Shown: piece after piece, positions 1 to 9,233 of the stretch
Layout of the letters: each line of letters starts with the position of its first letter
Position numbering within the stretch: position 1 is the first letter of the stretch
NCBI RefSeq assembly: GCF_014842075.1
Contig: NZ_JACYVA010000005.1
Location: 192,509 to 256,508 of the forward strand
DNA length: 64,000 bases
Direction of reading: 5' to 3'
From: Sphingomonas sp. CFBP 13720
Lineage (GTDB): Bacteria > Pseudomonadota > Alphaproteobacteria > Sphingomonadales > Sphingomonadaceae
Position numbers and translations under genes: made by a program
Notes under the pieces: generated by a model
The model's database searches: none
What the model saw: the letters and a program-made list of their open reading frames with translations, nothing else
Told to the model about the DNA's origin: nothing

Positions 1-84
1 GACGCTGCGCATGCTGGGATAGCGGAACCCGTCCCGCCCCCTGCGCGCTACCCCGCCGACCCCGTATCACCCGAAGGAACGCCC

Positions 85-870
85 ATGTCCCGCCCCGCCG
101 CCCTTGTTACCGGAGCATCGTCCGGCATCGGCCTCAGCTTCGCGCACCACCTTGCGCGGACCGGCCACGACCTGATCCTCGTCGCCCGGCGCGAGGACCG
201 GTTGCGCACGCTGGCCGACGAACTGGCCGACGAACACGGCATCGCGGTGGAAGTGATCGTCGCCGATCTGGCCGATCCCGACGATCTGGACGTCGTCGAG
301 GCGCGGCTGACCGAAGGCGAGCCGGTCGACCTGTTCGTCAACAATGCGGGCTTCGCGGCGTTCGGCAAGGTCGGCGACGGCGATCGCGACGACATGACCG
401 ACATGCTGCTGCTCAACGTCGTCGCATTTGCCCGGCTGGCGGATGCCGCCGTCGCGGGCATGACCACCCATGGTCGCGGCACGATCATCAATGTCGGGTC
501 GGGCACGTTGTTCTCGAAGCTGCCGGGCTATGCCGGTTACGGCGCGACCAAGGCGTTCGTCGCCTATTACACGCGCACGATGCAGGTCGAGGCGGAGGGC
601 AGCGGCATTCGCGTCCAGTTGCTGATCCCCGGCGTCACCGCGACCGATTTCCACCATGTCGCGGGGCACAGCGTCGACGATTTTCCGCCCGAACGCGTCA
701 TGTCGCCCGACGATCTGGTGGTTGCCTCGCTCCGCGCGCTCGAACTGGGCGAACCGGTGTGTATCCCCGCGCTGCCCGATATCGCCGATTGGGACGCGCT
801 GGTCGCTGCGGAGGCGAAGATCGGCCCGAACGCGTCGAGCGACCGGATCGCCGCGCGCTATCACGGATGA
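85..870 (+). CDS. SDR family NAD(P)-dependent oxidoreductase
   Basis: A 261-residue classical short-chain dehydrogenase/reductase. The Rossmann glycine motif TGASSGIG lies at residues 9-16 and NNAG at 86-89. The catalytic set is N111, S139, Y152 and K156 (YGATK). The length is normal for a cytosolic single-domain SDR. The basic pair RR after the second beta strand (residues 35-36) suggests NADP(H) preference. GAAGGAAC precedes the ATG. The substrate cannot be told from sequence. The next gene, wecB, starts 71 bases downstream on the same strand, but nothing ties the SDR to that pathway. Confidence 0.9.
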   Translation: MSRPAALVTGASSGIGLSFAHHLARTGHDLILVARREDRLRTLADELADEHGIAVEVIVADLADPDDLDVVEARLTEGEPVDLFVNNAGFAAFGKVGDGDRDDMTDMLLLNVVAFARLADAAVAGMTTHGRGTIINVGSGTLFSKLPGYAGYGATKAFVAYYTRTMQVEAEGSGIRVQLLIPGVTATDFHHVAGHSVDDFPPERVMSPDDLVVASLRALELGEPVCIPALPDIADWDALVAAEAKIGPNASSDRIAARYHG

Positions 871-941
871 ACGGGTTTGACTTGATCGCCCCCATCAATT
901 CTTAAACTCCCCCGGTTAACAGCGTCGCGACGGGGCGATCG

Positions 942-2066
942 ATGGGGGACGGGGTGCGGCGGGTTCTGGTCATTTTCGGTACGCGCCCCGAAGCGATCAA
1001 GCTGTTCCCGCTGATCCACGCCCTGCGCGCCGATCCGGCGTTCGACACCCGCGTCGTCGTGACCGGCCAGCATCGCGACATGCTGGACCAGGTGCTCGAT
1101 TTCGCCGGGATCGTCCCCGACGTCGATTGCCGGGTGATGACCGCCGGCCAGTCGCTTGATGCGCTGACCGCGCGGCTGCTGGACGCGCTGGGAACGGTGC
1201 TCGATGCGGAGCGGCCCGATCGGGTGATCGTTCAGGGCGACACCGCCACCGCGATGGTCGCCGCGCTCGCCGCCTATTACCGCAAGGTGCCGGTGGCGCA
1301 TGTCGAAGCCGGCCTGCGCAGCGGCGACATCCACCATCCGTGGCCCGAAGAGGTCAACCGCAAGATCGTCGGCACCATCGCCGACCTGCATTTCGCGCCG
1401 ACCCGCACCGCCGCCGACGCGCTGCTGGCCGAAAACGTGCCGCCCGGTCGGGTCCATGTCACCGGCAACACCGTGATCGACGCGCTGCATCTGGCGCAGG
1501 CGCGCATTGCCGCCGATCCCGCGCGGACACAGGCGCTGGACGCGCTCGCGACGCGCTTCGCCGACAAGCGCGTGATCCTCGTCACCACGCACCGCCGCGA
1601 GAATTTCGGCGACGGCATGGCCGCCATCGCCCGCGCCATCGCCCGCATCGCCGCGCGCGACGATGTCGGCGTCGTGTTTCCGGTCCATCCCAACCCGCAG
1701 GTGCGCGAACCGATGCAGGCGATGCTGGGCGATCATCCCCGCATCGCGCTGATCGATCCGCAGGATTATCCGCATTTCGTCCGGCTGCTCGGCCTGTGTC
1801 ACCTCGTGCTGACGGATTCGGGCGGGGTGCAGGAAGAAGCGCCGGGCTTGGGCAAACCGGTGCTGGTGATGCGCGAGACGACCGAACGCCCCGAAGGCGT
1901 CGTGGCCGGCACCGCGCGGCTGATCGGCGCGGACGAGGACCGGATCGTGGACGAAGTCGTCCGTCTGCTCGACGATCCCGCCGCCTATGCCGCGATGGCC
2001 CGCGCGCACAATCCGTTCGGCGACGGCCATGCGTCCGCCCGTATCGTGGGAGTCCTTCGTGCCTGA
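942..2066 (+). CDS. wecB: UDP-N-acetylglucosamine 2-epimerase (non-hydrolysing)
   Basis: A 374-residue GT-B fold enzyme that interconverts UDP-GlcNAc and UDP-ManNAc in the cytoplasm, the first step toward ManNAc(A)-containing surface polysaccharides. The N-terminus has the family signature GTRPEAIKL (residues about 11-19). HVEAGLRSGD, TTHRRENFGD and the late DSGGVQEEAP motif contribute to the UDP-sugar site. Full length for the family. The 3' end overlaps the wecC start by 8 bases, so the two are translationally coupled and probably serve one pathway giving UDP-ManNAcA. Confidence 0.95.
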   Translation: MGDGVRRVLVIFGTRPEAIKLFPLIHALRADPAFDTRVVVTGQHRDMLDQVLDFAGIVPDVDCRVMTAGQSLDALTARLLDALGTVLDAERPDRVIVQGDTATAMVAALAAYYRKVPVAHVEAGLRSGDIHHPWPEEVNRKIVGTIADLHFAPTRTAADALLAENVPPGRVHVTGNTVIDALHLAQARIAADPARTQALDALATRFADKRVILVTTHRRENFGDGMAAIARAIARIAARDDVGVVFPVHPNPQVREPMQAMLGDHPRIALIDPQDYPHFVRLLGLCHLVLTDSGGVQEEAPGLGKPVLVMRETTERPEGVVAGTARLIGADEDRIVDEVVRLLDDPAAYAAMARAHNPFGDGHASARIVGVLRA

Positions 2067-3315
2067 ACAACGTATCGCCGCCGCAACCGGCTATGACGTG
2101 TGCGTCGTCGGTCTGGGCTATATCGGGTTGCCCACCGCCGCCGTCGTCGCCCGGTCGGGCGCGCGGGTGATCGGCATCGACGTCAGCCAGCGCGTGGTCG
2201 ATACCGTCGCGCGCGGCGATATCCATATCGAGGAAGCTGATCTGGACACGCTGGTACGCGACGTGGTGACGCTCGGGCGGCTGACCACCGCGACCGTGCC
2301 CGCTTCCGCCGACACCTTCGTCATCGCGGTGCCGACGCCGTTCGGTCCGGGCCATGTCCCCGACCTGTCGCATGTGCTGGACGCGACCCGCGCGATCGCG
2401 CCGGTGCTGCGTCCGGGCAACGCCGTGATCCTAGAATCGACCTCGCCGGTCGGCACCACCGAACGCATCCGCGACCTGCTGGCCGAACTGCGCCCCGATC
2501 TCGCGCTGCCGGGAATTGCCGCACAACCGGATATCGCCGTCGCCTATTGCCCCGAACGCGTGCTGCCCGGCCGCATCCTGCTGGAACTGGTGTCGAACGA
2601 ACGGTCGATCGGCGGGATCACCCCCGCCTGTGCCGAAGCCGCCTGCGCCTTCTACCGCCGGTTCGTCGAGGGGGCGTGCACCGTCACGTCGGCGCGCACC
2701 GCCGAAATGGTCAAGCTGGTCGAAAACACCAGCCGCGACGTCGCCATCGCGTTTGCCAACGAACTGTCGATCGTGTGTGACCGGATGGACCTGAACGTGT
2801 GGGATGTCATCGACCTCGCCAACCGCCATCCGCGCGTCAACATCCTGCGGCCCGGCCCCGGTGTCGGCGGCCATTGCATCGCGGTCGACCCCTGGTTCAT
2901 CGTCGATGCCGCACCGGACGAAACGCCGCTGATCCGCACTGCGCGCGAAGTGAACGACGGCAAGGTCGACCATGTCGTCGCCCGCGCCTGCGCGATGCTC
3001 GATGCCGACCCGTCGGCGCGCGCCGCGCTGCTCGGCCTCGCGTTCAAGGCGGATATCGACGACCTGCGCGAAAGCCCGGCGGTCAAGGTCGCCCAGCGAT
3101 TGATCGCGCGCCATGGCGACCGCATCGACCTTGTCGAACCGTTCGTCGACACGCTGCCGTCGGCACTGGCCGGGGGGCGGCTGGTATCGCTGGACGACGC
3201 ACTGGCGCAGGACGACATCCTGATCGTACTGGTCGACCACAGCGCCTTCAGCGCCGTCCCGCCGGAAGCACGCGCGGGCAAGCGGGTGTACGACACGCGC
3301 GGGCTGTGGCGTTAG
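2059..3315 (+). CDS. wecC: UDP-N-acetyl-D-mannosamine dehydrogenase
   Basis: An NAD-dependent nucleotide-sugar dehydrogenase that oxidises the 6-OH of UDP-ManNAc to a carboxylate in two steps. The N-terminal dinucleotide motif is VVGLGYIGLPTA. The catalytic cysteine sits in GPGVGGHCIAVDPWF, and a C-terminal UDP-binding domain follows (LGLAFKADIDDLRESPA). I chose the GTG at 2059 because GGGAG sits 6 bases upstream and the reading overlaps the wecB stop; an in-frame ATG at 1987 lies deep inside wecB. WecC is favoured over UDP-glucose dehydrogenase because of the adjacent epimerase. Confidence 0.92.
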   Translation: MPEQRIAAATGYDVCVVGLGYIGLPTAAVVARSGARVIGIDVSQRVVDTVARGDIHIEEADLDTLVRDVVTLGRLTTATVPASADTFVIAVPTPFGPGHVPDLSHVLDATRAIAPVLRPGNAVILESTSPVGTTERIRDLLAELRPDLALPGIAAQPDIAVAYCPERVLPGRILLELVSNERSIGGITPACAEAACAFYRRFVEGACTVTSARTAEMVKLVENTSRDVAIAFANELSIVCDRMDLNVWDVIDLANRHPRVNILRPGPGVGGHCIAVDPWFIVDAAPDETPLIRTAREVNDGKVDHVVARACAMLDADPSARAALLGLAFKADIDDLRESPAVKVAQRLIARHGDRIDLVEPFVDTLPSALAGGRLVSLDDALAQDDILIVLVDHSAFSAVPPEARAGKRVYDTRGLWR

Positions 3316-3410
3316 GGTAGCGGCGACGGGGTAGCGGCGGACCCGGAATTTGACGGGTTGCTCCAACACTCTACGCTCATGCCGGGATTCTGATGAATAC
3401 AGGTATGACC

Positions 3411-3503
3411 GTTCATCCTGAGTAGCCATCGAGCCTGTCGAAATGGCGTATCGAAGGACTGCCACGGTGCTTCGACTTCGCTCGGTCGCTACTCAGCATG
3501 AAC
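3411..3503. repeat. Palindromic intergenic repeat, copy 1
   Basis: A 93-base imperfect inverted repeat between the convergent wecC and dnaE2 genes. The outer arms (3411-3426 and 3488-3503) pair at 15 of 16 positions, and inner arms of the type CGAGC..GTCGAA / TTCGAC..GCTCG extend the stem. Its left 49 bases recur at 43752-43800 with one difference, also between convergent genes. This fits a REP-like element that could also end transcription from both sides. Confidence 0.8.
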
Positions 3504-3541
3504 GGGATATCCTGATCCTGGATCTGCTACAGCCGCCCCCC

Positions 3542-6500
3542 TCAATGAAAATCGCGCGACTTCGGCACCAGCCGCACGTCGCGCGGATGGCGCGCGGCGG
3601 GCGGGCGGACCATCGGTTCGGCGGGTCCGCCCTCGCCCAGCCGGTCGAGCAGCACGCTGCGATCCTCGACGCGGTTGCCCATCAGGTGGACGATCCCTTC
3701 GGGGCTGCGCTGCACCTCGCCTTCGACCAGCATCAGCCGCGCGCCCATCACCTCTCGGCGATACGCCTCGAACAACCGTGCCCACAGCACGACGTTGGTG
3801 ATGCCGCTTTCGTCCTCGATCGTGACGAAGATCGCATTGCCCTTGCCCGGTCGCTGCCGGACGAGGACGAGGCCGGCGGTGCGCAGCCGGGTTCCCGCCT
3901 TCGCGCCCTGCACCTGCGCGCAACTCGCCACGCCGGCGCGCGTCAGCGTGTCGCGCAGGAACGCCATCGGATGTCCCTTCAGCGACAGGCGCAGCGTCTG
4001 GTAATCGGTCACCACCTGTTCGACCGGCGGCATCACGGGCAGGTCCATCGCCGGCTCGACGCCCAGTTCGGCAGCGCGGGCATGGGCGAACAGCGGCAGT
4101 TCGCGCTCGGGCGTCCGTCGCACCTCCCACAGCGCCGCCCGCCGGTCGAGCGCCATCGATCCGAACGCATCGGCATCGGCCAGTATCTGCAACGCGCGTT
4201 GCGGCAACCCTGCGCGCCGCGCCAGTTCCTCGACCGTGGCAAAGGGTGCCTGCGTCCGTTCCGCCACGATCGCGTCGGCCCAGCGTTCGCGGAACCCGTC
4301 CATCTGGCGAAACCCCATGCGGATGCCGGGCGGCGTCCCCTCGATCGCATTGTCCCACCCGCTGGCATTCACGTCGATGCCCAGCACCGGCACGTCATGG
4401 TCGCGGGCGTCGCGCACGATTTGCGCCGGGGCATAGAATCCCATCGGCTGCGAATTGAGCAGCGCACAGGCGAACACCGCCGGATGATGGCATTTGATCC
4501 ACGACGAGACATAGACCAGCCGCGCGAACGACAGCGCGTGGCTTTCGGGAAAGCCATAGCTGCCGAACCCCTCGATCTGGCGGAAACAGCGTTCGGCGAA
4601 ATCGGTTTCGTATCCGCGTGCCGTCATGCCATCGACCAGCTTCCTGCGGAACGTGTCGATCGTGCCGGTATTGCGGAACGTGGCCATCGCCCGCCGCAAT
4701 TCGTTCGATTCGCCGGGCGTAAAGCCGGCGGCGGTGATCGCCAGCTTCATCACCTGTTCCTGGAACAGCGGCACGCCGAACGTCTTGCCCAGCAGCAGTT
4801 CCAGTTCGCGCGGATCGTGCGGCGGACTGGGCGACGGGAACACCACCGGTTCCAGCCCGGCACGCCGCCGCAGATAGGGGTGGACCATGTCGCCCTCGAT
4901 CGGTCCCGGCCGCACGATCGCCACCTGCACCGTCAGGTCGTAGATCGATTTCGGCTTCAACCGGGGCAGCATGTTGATCTGTGCACGGCTTTCCACCTGG
5001 AACACGCCGATGCTGTCGCCCTTTTCCAGCATCGCATAGACGGCGGGATCGTCGCCCTTCAGGTCGACGGTCAGGTCGTGGTCGCCCATGCCGTGCTGCC
5101 GCATCAGGTCGAACGCCTTGCGGATGCAGGTCAGCATGCCCAGCGCCAGCACGTCGACCTTCATCAGCCCCAGAACGTCGATATCGTCCTTGTCCCATTC
5201 GATGAAGGTCCGCCCCGGCATCGCGCCGTTGTGGATCGGCACCATTTCATCCAGCCGGTCCTGCGTCAGCACGAACCCGCCGACATGCTGCGACAGATGC
5301 CGGGGAAACCGCAGGATCTGGTCGACCAGCCATCGCAGCTGCGCGATCTGCGGATTGGCCGGGTCGAACCCCGCGCTGGTATAGCGCCGTTCCTCCATTG
5401 CGCCCGCAAAGCTGCCCCACACGGTGCTGCCCAGCCGCTGCGTCACGTCGCGTGTCAGCCCCAGCACGCGCCCGACCTCTGCGACGGCACTGCGCGGCCG
5501 GTAATGGATCACCGTCGCGGCGATGCCCGCGCGGTGGCGGCCATAGCGTTCATAGATGTACTGGATCACCTCCTCGCGCCGTTCATGTTCGAAATCGACG
5601 TCGATATCGGGCGGTTCGCTGCGTTCGGCGGACACGAAGCGCGAGAATAGCAGGTCGTGCTCGCCGGGATCGACCGATGTGACGCCCAGCAGGAAACACA
5701 CGATCGAATTGGCCGCCGATCCGCGTCCCTGACACAGGATCGGCCGTTCGCGCGACCGGGCGAAGCGGACGATATCGTGCACCGTCAGGAAATAATGCGC
5801 ATAGTCCTGCTGCCGGATCAGCGCATATTCCTCGTCCAGCCGGCGGCGGATATCGGCGGGCAGGTCCTCGCCATAACGGTCGTGCGCGGCGGCGGTGACC
5901 ATGTGTTCCAGCCAGCCCTGCGCGCTCCACCCGTCGGGGACGGGTTCGTGCGGATACTGGTATTTCAGGTCGTCGAGCGTGAAGCCGATCCGGTCGAGCA
6001 GCGCGTCCGTCTCCGCCACCGCCTGCGGATGATCGGCGAACAGCCGCGCCATCTCCGCCGGCTCCTTCAGATGCCGTTCGGCATTGGCGGCAAGGACGCG
6101 CCCGGCGGCGGCGATCGTCGTGCCTTCGCGGATACAGGTCAGCACGTCGTGCAGCGCGCGTTGTTCGTGCGTCGCGTACAGCGCGTCGTTGGTGGCGATC
6201 AGCGGCACGCCCGCCGCCCGCGCCAGCGCGATCCGGCCCGCCAGCCGCCGCCGGTCGCGTCCGCCGCGCGGCATCGTCGCCGCCAGCCAGACCCGGCCGG
6301 GACAGGCCTGTCGCAACCGCACCAGCAGGTCGCGATCGCCATCGCACGCGATCAGCAGCAACCCTTCGGCAAACGACAGTAGGTCGGCCAGATGCAGTTC
6401 GCATTCGCCCTTCTTCGCGCGCAGATTGCCGGTGCTGAGCAACCGCGTCAGCCGCCCCCATGCCGCGCGATCGACCGGATAGGCGACGATGTCCGGCGTC

Positions 6501-6754
6501 CCGTCGGCGAACACCAGCCGCGCACCGACCACCAGCCGGAACGGCAACGGCGGCAATCCCGCTTCCGCCGCCTGCCGCGACGCATCGCGCAGCGCCTTGT
6601 GCGCCTGCACCACCCCCGCCACGGTGTTGCGGTCGGCGATGCCGATCCCGGTCATCTTCAGCGCGATCGCCTGTCCCACCATGTCGCACGCCGCCGACGC
6701 GCCGCGCAGGAACGAAAAATTGGTGGCCGCGACCAGTTCGGCGAAACCGGTCAT
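3542..6754 (-). CDS. dnaE2: Error-prone DNA polymerase DnaE2 (ImuC)
   Basis: A 1070-residue C-family polymerase subunit acting in SOS-induced translesion synthesis with ImuA and ImuB. It begins with a PHP domain (FAELVAATNFSFLRGAS). The catalytic core contains PDIDVDFEHERREEVIQY with the aspartates of the active site, followed by a helix-hairpin-helix region and a C-terminal OB fold (GLVLVRQRPGKGNAIFVTIEDE). I chose the ATG at 6754; the open frame upstream has no PHP-like sequence. It is the last gene of the imuA-imuB-dnaE2 cassette, 130 bases after imuB. Length is typical of DnaE2 and shorter than replicative DnaE1. Confidence 0.95.
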   Translation of the reverse strand: MTGFAELVAATNFSFLRGASAACDMVGQAIALKMTGIGIADRNTVAGVVQAHKALRDASRQAAEAGLPPLPFRLVVGARLVFADGTPDIVAYPVDRAAWGRLTRLLSTGNLRAKKGECELHLADLLSFAEGLLLIACDGDRDLLVRLRQACPGRVWLAATMPRGGRDRRRLAGRIALARAAGVPLIATNDALYATHEQRALHDVLTCIREGTTIAAAGRVLAANAERHLKEPAEMARLFADHPQAVAETDALLDRIGFTLDDLKYQYPHEPVPDGWSAQGWLEHMVTAAAHDRYGEDLPADIRRRLDEEYALIRQQDYAHYFLTVHDIVRFARSRERPILCQGRGSAANSIVCFLLGVTSVDPGEHDLLFSRFVSAERSEPPDIDVDFEHERREEVIQYIYERYGRHRAGIAATVIHYRPRSAVAEVGRVLGLTRDVTQRLGSTVWGSFAGAMEERRYTSAGFDPANPQIAQLRWLVDQILRFPRHLSQHVGGFVLTQDRLDEMVPIHNGAMPGRTFIEWDKDDIDVLGLMKVDVLALGMLTCIRKAFDLMRQHGMGDHDLTVDLKGDDPAVYAMLEKGDSIGVFQVESRAQINMLPRLKPKSIYDLTVQVAIVRPGPIEGDMVHPYLRRRAGLEPVVFPSPSPPHDPRELELLLGKTFGVPLFQEQVMKLAITAAGFTPGESNELRRAMATFRNTGTIDTFRRKLVDGMTARGYETDFAERCFRQIEGFGSYGFPESHALSFARLVYVSSWIKCHHPAVFACALLNSQPMGFYAPAQIVRDARDHDVPVLGIDVNASGWDNAIEGTPPGIRMGFRQMDGFRERWADAIVAERTQAPFATVEELARRAGLPQRALQILADADAFGSMALDRRAALWEVRRTPERELPLFAHARAAELGVEPAMDLPVMPPVEQVVTDYQTLRLSLKGHPMAFLRDTLTRAGVASCAQVQGAKAGTRLRTAGLVLVRQRPGKGNAIFVTIEDESGITNVVLWARLFEAYRREVMGARLMLVEGEVQRSPEGIVHLMGNRVEDRSVLLDRLGEGGPAEPMVRPPAARHPRDVRLVPKSRDFH

Positions 6755-6884
6755 GGCAATGTAGCAGCAACGCGTTCGTCGGCGCAGACCGCGCCGGGAC
6801 GACGGAACGGGGCCGAACCCCGCCGGGCGGCCGTCCCGGGCATCGCGCGCCGGCGCGAAACGATCGCCGCCGCGCCACGCCGAT

Positions 6885-8435
6885 TCACGCGAACACCCCG
6901 TGGACATACCATCCCGGATCGGCGGTTTCGCGTTCGTACAGCCCGTGGCGAAAGATCCAGTACCGCCGCCCGCGCACATCCTCGACCCGGTAATAATCGC
7001 GCGTGTGCGCCCGCGACTGGCCGCGTCGCCACCATTGCGCGGCGATGCGTTCCGGCCCTTCGAACCGGATCACGTCGTGCAGCACCCGTCGCCAGCGGAA
7101 CCGGTGCGGCGGGCCGTCGGGCACCTCCGCCATCACCTCGATCCGCTGCGGCGGGTCGAACAGGTGGATCGGGCGCAGCGGCGGCTCCCCTGCCTCCGCC
7201 TCGTCCCATGCCACCGGCACCGGCGGTGCGTCCTGCGCCGCCATCGTCAGCACGCCCTGTTCGGGCAGATGGCTGTCGTTGGGCGTCAGGCGACAGATGC
7301 GCCCGCGTCCCAGCCGCGTACTCAACCGGTCGACCAGCGCCGCCATCGCCTCGTCGCTGACCGCACCGCCTTCCAGCCGCAGCTGCGTCGGTGCCAGCGG
7401 CTCGATCGCGGGCACGCTCATGCGGATCATGTCGAACCCGAATCCCGGATCGATCGGATCGGCCAGCGCGTCGATCCGTTCGCGGAACAGCCGAACCAGC
7501 GTCGGCGGATCGCGCAGCGGCAACCCGCTGTCGATCGCCAGATCGCGCATCGCCCCGTCGGCCCGGTACAGCCGCACCGCAAAGCGTCGCCCGCCCTTGT
7601 CGCGCGCGGTCAGTTCCGCATCGGCCTCCGCCGCCAGATCGCCGATCGTCGCCAGCACGTCGTCGGTCCGCGCGATCGGATCGGCGAAGCGGCGTTCGAA
7701 GAACAAGGCGGGCAGCGCGCGACGCGGGCGCAGCCGCTGGTCGGCCTGTCCCAGCACGCGGGCCAGCGCCGCCACCGTTTCCTCGCCGAAGCGGGCAGCC
7801 AGCGGTGCGGTCGGACGGCTGGCCAGATCGCCGATCGTCTTCAGCCCCGCCCGGCGCAGCGCCACCACGATCTCGTCGTCCAGCCGCAGCGCCGCCACGC
7901 CCAGCCGCCGGATCGCCGACGCCTCGTTCGCCGCCGGAGCGGTCTGGAACCGGGCGAGCGCCTGTGCAGCGTCGGGCGTGTCGGCCAGCGCGTGACGCAA
8001 TTCGCCGAAGCGTTGCAACCGTTCCTCGACCTCCGTCACCAGCGCGGCTTCGCCACCGAACAGATGCGCGCAGCCGGTGATGTCCAGCGTCACCCCGTCG
8101 CCACCGTCCAGCGCGACCATCGGCGTGAAACGGTCGCACGCATCGGCGATCCGCTCCAGCCAGCCATGGTCGGCGAACGGGTCGGCATCGACCACCGCCA
8201 GTTCGGGCAGTTGCGCGCGTGCCGTGGCCAGCGCCATGCCCGGCACCATGCCCAGCGCCAGCGCGCGGGCATCGGGCGACGCGATGCGCAGGCTGCCGCG
8301 CACCATCTCGACACAGGCGAAGGGGGCGTCATCCGGTACGACGCAGGGGGACGACCGTGCCAGCCGGTCGGTCGGCAGGAACGGCCACCACAGCGCCAGA
8401 TGACGCCGCGGGGCTGGCGAAGACGGCTTGGTCAC
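6885..8435 (-). CDS. imuB: ImuB, inactive Y-family polymerase homologue
   Basis: About 516 residues, a catalytically dead Y-family protein that bridges DnaE2 and the beta clamp in the alphaproteobacterial mutasome. The start of the palm reads LALWWPFLPTDRLAR, where active Y-family enzymes carry a metal-binding acidic residue, consistent with loss of catalysis. Thumb and little-finger-like segments follow, then a basic C-terminal part. I chose the GTG at 8435, next to the conserved beginning, giving a 107-base overlap with the 3' end of imuA. An ATG start further upstream (8585) would add 50 unlikely residues. Confidence 0.88.
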   Translation of the reverse strand: MTKPSSPAPRRHLALWWPFLPTDRLARSSPCVVPDDAPFACVEMVRGSLRIASPDARALALGMVPGMALATARAQLPELAVVDADPFADHGWLERIADACDRFTPMVALDGGDGVTLDITGCAHLFGGEAALVTEVEERLQRFGELRHALADTPDAAQALARFQTAPAANEASAIRRLGVAALRLDDEIVVALRRAGLKTIGDLASRPTAPLAARFGEETVAALARVLGQADQRLRPRRALPALFFERRFADPIARTDDVLATIGDLAAEADAELTARDKGGRRFAVRLYRADGAMRDLAIDSGLPLRDPPTLVRLFRERIDALADPIDPGFGFDMIRMSVPAIEPLAPTQLRLEGGAVSDEAMAALVDRLSTRLGRGRICRLTPNDSHLPEQGVLTMAAQDAPPVPVAWDEAEAGEPPLRPIHLFDPPQRIEVMAEVPDGPPHRFRWRRVLHDVIRFEGPERIAAQWWRRGQSRAHTRDYYRVEDVRGRRYWIFRHGLYERETADPGWYVHGVFA

Positions 8436-9126
8436 GGTTCCACTCCACTTGCCAGCGCCCATCGGCTCCCCGGCCGCGCTGACGCAATAATTCCAGATCG
8501 AGCGTGGCATGCCCCGGCGCATTCGCCGCCAGTGGCTGCGACGCGCAGGATCGCACCGCCCAGCGCGTGTCGGCGGCGCTGGCAACCGGGGTGGCGGCGA
8601 TGCGCAGCACCAGCGCCGCCACCCCGCTTTCCTCCGCCGCCAGCGCCAGCCGCCGGCTGGCGGTCAGGTCGAGCGCGCGAGGGTCGCGGTGCAGTTCGAC
8701 GATTGCCACCCCCACCCCGGCGCAGCGCACCACGTCGGCGGCGGCGCGCAATACCGCCAGCGCATCGGGCAACAGCCCCAGCAGCAGACGCGCCGGGTTC
8801 AGCCCGATATCGACCAGCCCCGGCGCGTGCAGATGCCCGCCCGCGCGCACCGCCGATTCCTCGCGCAGCCACACGATGCCGCCGCCCGCCCGCCCAGCCC
8901 CCATCCGTATCGCCAGCATCCCGGCGAATCCGGTCGCGCTGCCGGCATCGCCCGCTTCCAGTGCGAAGATTTCATGCACCCGCCCGCGCGCGATCCCGCC
9001 GCCCAGCGCGGCGTCGATGTCGCCATGCCCGGTGGCGACGCGCACCGCATCGACCGTCGCTCCCCGCCGCTCGATCGCGGCGATGCGACGCTTCAGGTCG
9101 CGCAGGGAGGACGATTCTTCGTTCAT
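8329..9126 (-). CDS. imuA: ImuA, RecA/SulA-like mutasome protein
   Basis: 265 residues, first gene of the SOS mutagenesis cassette. ImuA is a RecA-related protein that works with ImuB and DnaE2 in damage tolerance. Visible features are a GDIDAALGGGIARGRVHEIFA segment at the start of the RecA-like core and a hydrophobic FAGMLAIRMG helix. A degenerate Walker-like region fits the family. The start codon lies inside a LexA box, so damage-inducible control of the whole cassette is expected. No clear Shine-Dalgarno is present upstream, which raises the possibility of leaderless translation. Confidence 0.9.
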   Translation of the reverse strand: MNEESSSLRDLKRRIAAIERRGATVDAVRVATGHGDIDAALGGGIARGRVHEIFALEAGDAGSATGFAGMLAIRMGAGRAGGGIVWLREESAVRAGGHLHAPGLVDIGLNPARLLLGLLPDALAVLRAAADVVRCAGVGVAIVELHRDPRALDLTASRRLALAAEESGVAALVLRIAATPVASAADTRWAVRSCASQPLAANAPGHATLDLELLRQRGRGADGRWQVEWNRDQAVFASPAASSGAVVAVPADRPAGTVVPLRRTG

Positions 9127-9135
9127 GATATGTTC
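9121..9135 (-). promoter_or_regulatory. LexA (SOS) box overlapping the imuA start
   Basis: GTTC-N7-GTTC on the plus strand (GAAC-N7-GAAC on the coding strand) matches the alphaproteobacterial LexA consensus exactly. The imuA ATG (9126-9124) lies within the box, so bound LexA would sit over the translation start region and probably over the transcription start. Confidence 0.85.
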
Positions 9136-9233
9136 TTATCGCGCCGATGCTGCGGCGAAGTCAATCGGCGGCGGACGCCGCCCCTGTACCCGACGGGGAT
9201 TCGAGGCGCCCGGCAAGCGGGCACCCCGACCGG

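Noticed and set aside
3443..5650. Long plus-strand open frame opposite dnaE2
   Set aside because: His/Arg/Gln-rich translation with no domains, fully antisense to a clear polymerase gene; a by-product of high GC.
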